Notes under the pieces: model-generated
Told to the model about the DNA's origin: nothing
Databases searched by the model: none
Seen by the model: only the letters and a program-made list of their open reading frames with translations
Origin: Syntrophomonas sp. UBA5314
GTDB lineage: Bacteria; Bacillota; Syntrophomonadia; Syntrophomonadales; Syntrophomonadaceae
Reading direction: 5' to 3'
Assembly: GCA_002410325.1 (NCBI GenBank)
Contig: DHRK01000012.1
Location: 16,795-31,983, forward strand
Length of the DNA: 15,189 nucleotides
Shown here: in pieces, positions 1 to 5,633 of the stretch
Position numbering within the stretch: the stretch's first letter is position 1
Layout of the letters: the number at the start of each line of letters is the position of its first letter
Position numbers and translations under genes: made by a program

Positions 1-1143
1 GATCAGGTTACTATAAACCAGGTGCCTTGCATAAGGGACGTTTCGGTAATCGTTGAATTGATCAAAAGCCTCGGGGTAAAAGTTCATAGAAGGGGTGGAA
101 GCCTTAATTTTTCAGACATCAATAAAACCGGTCAACCGCCCTATGAATTGGTCAGGCAGATAAGGGCCTCTTTCCTGGTTATGGGTCCCTTATTAGCCAC
201 CCGGGGTATGGTAAGAATTGCCCTGCCGGGGGGGTGTGCCATTGGCACCAGGCCGATTGATCTTCATTTAAAAGGGTTGGAAGCTCTGGGCGCCAAAATC
301 AGCCTCTCCCGAGGGGATGTAGTGGCAAAATCGCAAAAGCTTACCGGGAATCATATATATTTGGATTATCCAAGTGTGGGGGCAACGGAAAACATATTGA
401 TGGCGGCCGCTCTGGCCGAGGGAGACACCTATATAGAAAATGCCGCCCTGGAGCCGGAAGTAGTTGATCTGGCCAACTTTATCAACAGTATGGGCGGTCA
501 GATAAGCGGGGCGGGAAGCAATGTGATCCGTATTAAAGGAGTGGCAAGGCTCGGTCCCAGCAACTATGATCCGATCCCGGACCGGATAGAAGCGGGCACT
601 TATATGGTTGCCGCCGCAGCTACCGGAGGGGATGTAGTGATAAAAAACGTTATTCCTGAACACGTTAAAGCCATCAGCGCCAAACTTATTGAAACCGGTG
701 CCATCGTCGAAGAACAGAACGAGCAGATTCGGGTAAAAAGAAGCGGCGACATAAGGCCGGTATACATTAAAACCCTGCCCTATCCGGGTTTTCCCACTGA
801 CATGCAGGCTCAGTTCATGGCCTATTTGACTCTGGGAAAAGGGAGCAGTGTAATCACCGAATCGGTTTTTGAAAACCGTTTTATGCATATTCAAGAATTG
901 CTGCGCATGGGAGCATCGATAAAAATTGAAGGCCGTACAGCGGTGATAAAAGGCTTAAAGGAAATGACCGGGGCCTGTGTCAGGGCCAGTGACCTGCGGG
1001 CCGGGGCGGCCCTGTTGATAGCGGCACTTACCGCCCGGGGGCCTACCACCATTCTCGACAGTGAACATATTGACCGGGGATACGAGTGTATAGTAGAGAA
1101 AATGAATGATCTGGGAGCGGAAATCATTCGCAGCGAATTGTAA
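1..1143 (+). CDS. murA: UDP-N-acetylglucosamine 1-carboxyvinyltransferase (MurA), 5' truncated by window edge
   Basis: MurA transfers enolpyruvate from PEP to UDP-GlcNAc, the first committed cytoplasmic step of peptidoglycan synthesis and the fosfomycin target. The reading frame is open from base 1 and encodes family-typical sequence before the first possible start (GTG at 22). The gene therefore begins outside the window, and roughly 40 N-terminal residues are missing (family about 420; 380 codons visible here). Visible hallmarks are the loop LPGGCAIGTRPIDLHL, with the PEP-binding catalytic Cys at codon 235-237 (Cys rather than the fosfomycin-resistant Asp), the motif GFPTDMQAQF with the catalytic Asp, NRFMHIQELLRMGA, and RASDLRAGAAL near the C-terminus. 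Its place directly before spoIID matches B. subtilis murAA, so this is probably the MurAA rather than the MurAB (MurZ) paralogue. The identification is secure; the paralogue assignment is inferred from context. Confidence 0.97.
   Translation, partial: DQVTINQVPCIRDVSVIVELIKSLGVKVHRRGGSLNFSDINKTGQPPYELVRQIRASFLVMGPLLATRGMVRIALPGGCAIGTRPIDLHLKGLEALGAKISLSRGDVVAKSQKLTGNHIYLDYPSVGATENILMAAALAEGDTYIENAALEPEVVDLANFINSMGGQISGAGSNVIRIKGVARLGPSNYDPIPDRIEAGTYMVAAAATGGDVVIKNVIPEHVKAISAKLIETGAIVEEQNEQIRVKRSGDIRPVYIKTLPYPGFPTDMQAQFMAYLTLGKGSSVITESVFENRFMHIQELLRMGASIKIEGRTAVIKGLKEMTGACVRASDLRAGAALLIAALTARGPTTILDSEHIDRGYECIVEKMNDLGAEIIRSEL
1065..1094 (+). promoter_or_regulatory. Candidate sigma-E-like promoter for spoIID, inside the 3' end of murA
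   Basis: ACATATT (1065-1071) resembles the sigma-E -35 consensus KMATATT. After 15 nt, TGTATAGT (1087-1094) matches six of eight positions of CATAYANT. Transcription would start about 75 nt before the spoIID ATG at 1175. The first two -10 bases do not fit, and the site lies in coding sequence, so a chance match is possible. In B. subtilis spoIID is transcribed by sigma-E. Confidence 0.3.
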
Positions 1144-1174
1144 TAACCAATGCCTGGGGTTCATAGACTTAGGC

Positions 1175-2095
1175 ATGAGAGGTTTTTACAGGTTTAAAAA
1201 GAAATATCGGATAATAACGGCAGGCCTTATTGGCCTTTTTCTCTTGTATTTGGCTTTTTCAAAAGCACCTCAGCGTAAAGTCGACGAACCGCAAATAAAG
1301 CTTTACTTGCATGAAGAAAAAAAGGTCACCCAGCTGGGGCTGGAGGAATATCTGACGGGAACGGTTGCGGCAGAAATGCCTGCTTCATTTGAGAGCGAGG
1401 CATTGAAAGCGCAGGCGGTCGCTGCCCGATCCTATACCTTACGACGCCTGCAGGCTGGTCATAAATATGAATCTGATTGCGATATGAGTGATGATGTAAA
1501 CGAATGCCAGGCTTACATCAGCAGAGAAGCCTTTGAAGAAAGACATGGAAAAAAGGCTGACCTGTGGGGGAAGATTGCCCGTGCGGTAGAAGAAACCAGG
1601 GGAGAGATTATGACCTATGACGGGCTTCCGATAGATGCTCTCTATCATTCAACCTGTGGGGGCCGGACCGAGAGCGCGCAGGAGGCCTGGCACAACAGGG
1701 TACCGTATCTGCAATCGGTTTCCTGTGCATACTGCAAGGATTCAGGGCATTATGCGGAGCAGAAAAATTTCAGCAACGCCGATCTGATAAAGGCTATCGG
1801 GGAAACGGGCCAGATACAAGTTGTAGAAACGACCGCCAGCGGCCGGGCCAAAGTAGTAAAAATTAATAAAAGACGCATAAGCGGAGAAGAATTTCGCTCC
1901 CTGCTGGGACTTCCCTCCAATTGGCTGAGCATCAAGACAAGTAAAACCGGAGTAACAGTCAATAGCCGCGGGTACGGCCACGGGATCGGTTTGTGCCAAA
2001 ACGGCGCCAATGGAATGGCCAAAGCCGGATTTAAATATCACAATATATTAAAAACCTATTATCAGGGTATTGATTTTCTGAAATTAAATTATTGA
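1175..2095 (+). CDS. spoIID: Stage II sporulation protein D (SpoIID), septal peptidoglycan lytic transglycosylase
   Basis: SpoIID is a mother-cell membrane enzyme that, with SpoIIM and SpoIIP, cuts peptidoglycan during engulfment of the forespore. The 306-residue protein has a basic N-terminus followed by one membrane segment (about residues 12-28), then the SpoIID/LytB domain. The motif EYLTGTVAAEMPASFE carries the expected catalytic Glu (E67). STCGGRTES (159-167), the pair C184-A-Y-C187, and GYGHGIGLCQNGANGMA (267-281) are further family hallmarks. I chose the ATG at 1175 because it puts the membrane anchor right after the N-terminus. An in-frame ATG at 1106 would overlap murA and add 23 unrelated residues. 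The ribosome site before 1175 is weak (AGG only). It lies 31 nt after murA, as in B. subtilis. Length is close to the family's usual 340. Confidence 0.95.
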   Translation: MRGFYRFKKKYRIITAGLIGLFLLYLAFSKAPQRKVDEPQIKLYLHEEKKVTQLGLEEYLTGTVAAEMPASFESEALKAQAVAARSYTLRRLQAGHKYESDCDMSDDVNECQAYISREAFEERHGKKADLWGKIARAVEETRGEIMTYDGLPIDALYHSTCGGRTESAQEAWHNRVPYLQSVSCAYCKDSGHYAEQKNFSNADLIKAIGETGQIQVVETTASGRAKVVKINKRRISGEEFRSLLGLPSNWLSIKTSKTGVTVNSRGYGHGIGLCQNGANGMAKAGFKYHNILKTYYQGIDFLKLNY

Positions 2096-2167
2096 TGGAG
2101 CATGCCAGTTCTGACTTTTTCTCCTCTGAATATATTTTTGGTATAGGGCTTATAGAGGAGGAAGGTC

Positions 2168-2428
2168 ATGCAAAACTATATCAGGAAACGGGCGGTTAAA
2201 GTAGCCCAACACATCATGTTAACATCAAACACGGTGCGTCAAACGGCAGAAGTATTCGGCATAAGTAAAAGCACCGTGCACAAAGATGTTGCTGAACGCC
2301 TGCCCCGGATCAACCGGGAAATGGCTGAACAGGTAAAGACTATACTGGAAAAAAATAAAGCCGAGCGGCACATTCGCGGTGGTGAAGCGACTCGCCAAAA
2401 ATACGCGGCCCACAGTAAAATAGTCTAA
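2168..2428 (+). CDS. spoIIID: SpoIIID, mother-cell sporulation transcription factor
   Basis: SpoIIID is a small DNA-binding protein that activates and represses many sigma-E genes in the mother cell and switches expression towards sigma-K. The 86-residue product has the family's usual length (80-95). A helix-turn-helix spans about residues 22-44, with the recognition segment GISKSTVHKDVAERL. The conserved basic C-terminal segment ERHIRGGEATRQKY (67-80) supplies the second DNA contact in the family. A strong ribosome site (GAGGAGGAAGG) sits just before the ATG, which fixes the start. It lies 72 nt after spoIID. In B. subtilis spoIIQ lies between these two genes and is missing here. I found no convincing sigma-E promoter in the short upstream gap. 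Confidence 0.96.
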   Translation: MQNYIRKRAVKVAQHIMLTSNTVRQTAEVFGISKSTVHKDVAERLPRINREMAEQVKTILEKNKAERHIRGGEATRQKYAAHSKIV

Positions 2429-2522
2429 TCGGGCACCCTGAATCTCATAGTAATAAAATGAATTAACATGTAAAATAGGTTTAGATTGTAGAAACTAACC
2501 TAACAGGGAGGGCCTTTACTTG

Positions 2523-3560
2523 ATGTGGGGAAGCGAAGATATTGGCATAGATTTGGGGACTGCCAGCGTTCTGGTTTTTAAAAAGGGCAAAGGTATAGTT
2601 TTGCATGAACCGTCCGTAGTGGCGATTGATAAAAATAGCGATAAGGTTATCGCGGTGGGTGAAGAAGCCAGGCAGATGCTGGGAAGGACCCCGGGGCATA
2701 TTGTAGCAGTTCGCCCACTAAAAGATGGTGTTATCGCCGATTACGATATGACTGAAAGAATGTTAACCTATTTTATTAAGAAAGTAATCGGGCGAAAATT
2801 TTTTTTCAAACCCCGGGTGGTGGTATGCATACCCACCGGAGCCACCGATGTTGAGGAAAGGGCGGTGCGCCAGGCCACTTTGTCTTCAGGCGCGAGACAG
2901 GCCTTTATTATTGAAGAGCCTCTGGCGGCGGCATTGGGTGCCGGCATAAACATCTCGGAAGCGACCGGCAACATGGTAGTTGACATAGGCGGCGGGACTT
3001 CGGACATAGCAGTCCTTTCTCTCGGAGGCATTGTGTGCAACACTTCCCTTCGTATCGGGGGAGACAAGTTTGACGAAGCGATCATTCGTTATGTACGCCG
3101 GGAATTTAATTTGATGATCGGTGACCGTACGGCTGAGGCGTTGAAAATCAATATCGGAACCGCCTATGTAACAGAAAAAAACCGCAATCGTTTTATGGAG
3201 ATCAAGGGGCGGGATCTGGTAACCGGTCTGCCTAAAACCATAAAGCTGTCCTCGGAGGAAAGCTGGGACGCTCTCCAAGAACCGGTTGATGCTGTGATCG
3301 AAGGGGTAAAAAAAGTCCTGGAAGTGACTCCGCCGGAGCTGGCGGCTGATATAGTAAACAACGGGATTGTAATGACGGGCGGAGGTTCTTTATTAGACGG
3401 GCTGGACATCCTTCTGTCCAGACAAACCAATCTGCCGGTTCATTTGGCCGATGATTCAATAAGCTGTGTAGCCAAGGGAACCGGCAAAACACTCAATGAA
3501 TTGAAGGTTATGGCTAGGGCACGCAACCGCCTAAAAGGCGGGCCCAGACGCGTCCTATAG
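2523..3560 (+). CDS. mbl: MreB-family actin homologue, Mbl type (rod-shape determining protein)
   Basis: This bacterial actin forms membrane-associated filaments that orient lateral cell-wall synthesis. The 345 residues cover the whole MreB fold: phosphate-1 loop GIDLGTASVLVF (8-19), IPTGATDVEERAVRQA (103-118), catalytic-type Glu in IEEPLAAALGA (130-140), phosphate-2 loop VDIGGGTSDIAVLSLGG (153-169), the MreB signature IKGRDLVTGLPKTI (227-240), and adenosine loop GGGSLLDG (286-293). The Mbl label rests on its position after spoIIID, as in B. subtilis; by sequence alone MreB cannot be excluded. The start is ambiguous by one codon. GGAGG at 2507-2511 is 8 nt from a TTG at 2520 and 11 nt from the ATG at 2523. 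An imperfect hairpin (AGGTTTAG 2477-2484 with CTAACCT 2495-2501) lies in the leader. Length is normal. Confidence 0.94.
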   Translation: MWGSEDIGIDLGTASVLVFKKGKGIVLHEPSVVAIDKNSDKVIAVGEEARQMLGRTPGHIVAVRPLKDGVIADYDMTERMLTYFIKKVIGRKFFFKPRVVVCIPTGATDVEERAVRQATLSSGARQAFIIEEPLAAALGAGINISEATGNMVVDIGGGTSDIAVLSLGGIVCNTSLRIGGDKFDEAIIRYVRREFNLMIGDRTAEALKINIGTAYVTEKNRNRFMEIKGRDLVTGLPKTIKLSSEESWDALQEPVDAVIEGVKKVLEVTPPELAADIVNNGIVMTGGGSLLDGLDILLSRQTNLPVHLADDSISCVAKGTGKTLNELKVMARARNRLKGGPRRVL

Positions 3561-3602
3561 GAGCCCAGGCCGGCCCTGAAAGCGAATTCGCAGCTCCTTG
3601 CC

Positions 3603-3728
3603 GTCCTGGCACCGCTGCACTAGCCCGTCCTTGGGCGTCGTCTGCGTTATAAAAAAATCTGCTCCTCAACGTACTTTAGTACGCCTCGAGCGCAGATTTT
3701 TTTATGCCTTGCTCTTCACTTCCAGGAC
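3603..3728. repeat. Nested palindromic repeat element with A-tract/T-tract hairpin; possible bidirectional terminator
   Basis: The core is a 14-bp perfect inverted repeat: ATAAAAAAATCTGC (3649-3662) pairs with GCAGATTTTTTTAT (3692-3705). Inside it is a second perfect hairpin, CGTACT (3670-3675) with AGTACG (3678-3683). Outside it, GTCCTGG (3603-3609) pairs with CCAGGAC (3722-3728), and GCCC (3623-3626) can pair with GGGC (3633-3636). The seven-T run after the stem, mirrored by seven A before it, would let the RNA act as a rho-independent terminator in either direction. Dispersed intergenic palindromes of this general kind occur in bacterial genomes. That this one is multicopy is my inference. 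Confidence 0.7.
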
Positions 3729-3754
3729 CGCCCTGGTGGTTTTCTTAAGGCAAG

Positions 3755-3832
3755 GGGACAGTGGGGACGGTTCTTGTTGTCCCATCTGAAAATAATTTAG
3801 GATGGGACAACAAGAACCGTCCCCACTGTCCC
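3755..3832. repeat. Perfect 32-bp inverted repeat (GGGACAGTGGGGACGG type), 14-nt loop
   Basis: The left arm (3755-3786) begins GGGACAGTGGGGACGG. The right arm (3801-3832) is its exact reverse complement over all 32 bases. The AT-rich loop is 3787-3800. No T-run follows the arm, so it is not a standard terminator. The G-rich strand changes sharply from the surroundings. From memory, GGGGACAGTGGGGACGG-like palindromes recur in clostridial and deltaproteobacterial genomes, where they may be REP/MITE-like elements mobilised by IS200-type (RAYT) transposases. No such transposase is in the window, so this origin is a hypothesis. Confidence 0.85.
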
Positions 3833-3856
3833 TCCCCCACTGTTGCAATCTATAGC

Positions 3857-3884
3857 TAAAGTAATGCCGGTGCCTTTTCGATAA
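3857..3884 (+). promoter_or_regulatory. Candidate sigma-D (sigma-28) flagellar promoter
   Basis: TAAA (3857-3860, within TAAAGT) and TTCGATAA (3877-3884) are separated by 16 nt. The sigma-28 family consensus is TAAA-N15-GCCGATAA/T, so six of eight -10 positions match and the spacer is one base long. Transcription would start near 3891, about 25 nt before the TTG start of the flagellar gene. Location in front of a flagellar gene strengthens the call. It also argues against an ATG at 3890 being the true start. Confidence 0.6.
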
Positions 3885-3916
3885 TTATTATGATCAGGAT
3901 TACGGAGGATACGCTT

Positions 3917-4678
3917 TTGATAAAAGGGCTTTATTCGGCGGCTTCGGGGATGATGTTGGGCTTGGCCAGGATGGATGTCCTGGCTAACAATCTGGCCAAT
4001 GTAAATACTTGCGGTTTTAAAAAAGACGTGGTCGTGTCAACCGCATTTCCGGATATGCTTATCAGCCGCCTGGAAAAGAAGGAGAACGGGGAAGCGGGAA
4101 GTTACCAGCAGATTGGCAAACTGGGCACCGGAGCCTGTGTCGGCCTTCAGACCAGCGACTTCACCCAGGGGAACATGAAGCGAACCGACAACCCGTTGGA
4201 TATAGCCCTGGCCAATGCATCGTATTTTGTGGTGGAGACGGCCAACGGGGAGAGGTTCACGCGTAATGGGCAGTTCAAGTTAGATGGCACCGGCCTCTTG
4301 ACCGACCTATCGGGAAACCCGGTGATGGACGTCAATGATGAGCAAATCGTTGTTGAGGGTGATTTCCAGGTGGATAAACAGGGAAATGTATTTGTGAACG
4401 GAGAGGAATTTACCACCCTTAAAATTGTCAGCTTTGCCGATCAGACCAATACCATGACCAAATTGGGCGGCAGCCTCTGGCAATCAAGTACAGCCTATAC
4501 CGAAGACGCCAACCCGCAAGTATTGCAAAACTATGTTGAGGATTCCAATGTAAACGCGGTCAGCGAAATGATTGAATTGATAAAGGCGACCCGTTCTTAC
4601 GAATCTTTACAAAAAATCGTCCAGGCGCAGGATGAATCCCTGGCTACCGTTATAGAAAAAGTCGGCACAGCCAGATAG
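3917..4678 (+). CDS. Flagellar rod/hook-basal body protein (FlgF/FlgG family, FlhO/FlhP-like)
   Basis: This is an exported structural subunit of the flagellar axial rod or its junction with the hook. The 253-residue protein starts MIKGLYSAASGM and has the N-terminal rod/hook motif NNLANVNTCGFKK (24-36). Residues 80-120 hold GNMKRTDNPLDIALANASYF and the phrase RFTRNGQFKLDGTGLL typical of the family. The C-terminal coiled segment YVEDSNVNAVSEMIELIKAT begins at 206. No signal peptide is seen, as expected for type III export. I chose the TTG at 3917 because GGAGG (3904-3908) lies 8 nt before it; the in-frame ATG at 3890 has no ribosome site. B. subtilis has two such genes after mbl (flhO, flhP); only one is here. 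FlgF and FlgG cannot be separated reliably by eye. Confidence 0.9.
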   Translation: MIKGLYSAASGMMLGLARMDVLANNLANVNTCGFKKDVVVSTAFPDMLISRLEKKENGEAGSYQQIGKLGTGACVGLQTSDFTQGNMKRTDNPLDIALANASYFVVETANGERFTRNGQFKLDGTGLLTDLSGNPVMDVNDEQIVVEGDFQVDKQGNVFVNGEEFTTLKIVSFADQTNTMTKLGGSLWQSSTAYTEDANPQVLQNYVEDSNVNAVSEMIELIKATRSYESLQKIVQAQDESLATVIEKVGTAR

Positions 4679-4709
4679 CCAGTGATACTATTTTATAGAA
4701 CCAATGCAA

Positions 4710-4738
4710 CCCGCTTCTTGTAAGCGGGCTTCTTTGTT
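4710..4738 (+). terminator. Rho-independent terminator after the flagellar gene
   Basis: CCCGCTT (4710-4716) and AAGCGGG (4722-4728) form a perfect 7-bp stem with a 5-nt loop. A T-rich but interrupted tail follows (CTTCTTTGTT). It lies 32 nt after the flagellar stop and separates that gene from the glycosyltransferase. Confidence 0.75.
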
Positions 4739-4855
4739 GGGTCCTGGCAGGTGTCGACGCTGATTTTTAATTTTAGACCGGGCCCAGGCAGGAAAAGATA
4801 CAGTAAAAAGCCAATAAGTGAGTATTAAGACAGCAGAGACGGATAGGACTTGAAA

Positions 4856-5587
4856 ATGGATAATAAAGCCGAAATTCTCGGTTGCCATATCGATATAATC
4901 GACAAGCATCAGGCCCTGGAAAAGATAAATGAAATGATCTCGGCTAAAAAGGGCGGCCAGGTTATAACCCTCAATGCCGAGATTGCGTTTCAGGCCCAAA
5001 AAGATGAAAAGCTGCGTAATCTGATAAACGGGGCCGATCTGGTAACACCGGATGGAATCGGCGTTATCTGGGGCGGTCGTCAGTTGGGTTACGATTTTCC
5101 CGAACGGGTTACCGGGATTGACCTCATGGTCTCCCTGTGCCAAAAAGCAGCCGATATGGGATGGAAGGTATTTCTATTTGGCGCCGCTCCGGGGGTGGCC
5201 GAGGCGGCTGCCCAAAGCCTTTCCAAGCAGTTCCCCGGGCTGGCGGTGGTAGGCTGCCGGCACGGTTATTTTAAGGATGATGAGAGCCGTGAGATCGCCA
5301 GAGAGATTGGCGTTTTACAGCCGGACGTCCTTTTTGTGGCCCTGGGGGCGCCCAAACAGGAGTATTGGATCAGGGAACAGCGGGAAGTGATGAAAATTCC
5401 GTTGTGTATGGGGGTTGGGGGAAGCTTCGATGTGATTGCCGGGGTTAAAAGCCGGGCCCCCGGGTGGGCTATTCGCTTGAACCTGGAATGGTTGTACCGG
5501 CTGCTGGCCGAGCCGTCCCGCTGGAAAAGACAGTTAGCTTTGCCGCGCTATGTCCTTGCTATAAAAAAAGCCAAATGGAGAAGATAA
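4856..5587 (+). CDS. tagA: WecG/TagA/CpsF-family glycosyltransferase (GT26)
   Basis: The family moves an N-acetylmannosamine-type sugar from UDP onto GlcNAc-diphospho-undecaprenol at the cytoplasmic face. This is the linkage-unit step of wall teichoic acid (TagA) or of other surface polymers (WecG, CpsF). The 243 residues show the full family pattern: ITLNAEIAF with Thr38 and Asn40, TPDGIGVIWGGRQLG with the candidate catalytic Asp66, ERVTGIDLM (84-91), FGAAPGVAEAAA (108-119), GAPKQEYWI (164-172), GVGGSFDVIAG (186-196), and the C-terminal appendage LNLEWLYRLLAEPSRWKRQ from 208, which in TagA completes the active site at the membrane. The ATG at 4856 is preferred over a TTG at 4850, because the weak AGGA site (4846-4849) is too close to the latter. 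The actual polymer made cannot be told from the window, so the symbol means the family rather than proven teichoic acid synthesis. Confidence 0.9.
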   Translation: MDNKAEILGCHIDIIDKHQALEKINEMISAKKGGQVITLNAEIAFQAQKDEKLRNLINGADLVTPDGIGVIWGGRQLGYDFPERVTGIDLMVSLCQKAADMGWKVFLFGAAPGVAEAAAQSLSKQFPGLAVVGCRHGYFKDDESREIAREIGVLQPDVLFVALGAPKQEYWIREQREVMKIPLCMGVGGSFDVIAGVKSRAPGWAIRLNLEWLYRLLAEPSRWKRQLALPRYVLAIKKAKWRR

Positions 5588-5633
5588 GACGCAGCCGATG
5601 CAATTGATTCCGATGAGGCGAGGAGAGGTCATT

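Larger units (their letters stand above)
3561..3916. other. 356-base non-coding gap between mbl and the flagellar gene
   Basis: No credible gene lies here. A 63-codon open frame at 3598-3789 is built from the repeats and has no ribosome site. From left to right the stretch holds a small stem just after the mbl stop (GGAGC 3560-3564 with GCTCC 3593-3597, enclosing the palindrome GCGAATTCGC at 3582-3591), a nested palindromic element (3603-3728), a second and longer perfect inverted repeat (3755-3832), and a sigma-D-type promoter (3857-3884). This is the only gap above 300 bases in the window. Confidence 0.85.

Noticed and set aside
22..24. GTG at 22 as the murA start
   Set aside because: The frame is open to base 1 with murA-like sequence (DQVTINQVPCIRDV), and a start here would remove part of the first domain. 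The gene is truncated by the window edge.
268..894. 208-codon open frame on the minus strand inside murA
   Set aside because: It lies wholly opposite a well-conserved murA and shows no known motif or ribosome site.
2128..2160. Sigma-E promoter before spoIIID
   Set aside because: GAATATATT resembles a -35, but no CATAYANT-like -10 occurs at 14-15 nt, and the start would fall on the ribosome site.
3598..3789. 63-codon open frame in the mbl-flagellar gap
   Set aside because: It is composed of the two palindromic elements, has no ribosome site and has no recognisable domain. It is a repeat translation, not a gene.
3890..3892. ATG at 3890 as the flagellar gene start
   Set aside because: It has no ribosome site, lies at the predicted transcription start and adds nine residues foreign to the family. 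The TTG at 3917 has ideal spacing.
4688..5143. 151-codon open frame on the minus strand over the terminator and the tagA start
   Set aside because: It runs through the terminator hairpin and the conserved tagA N-terminus. The translation looks random.
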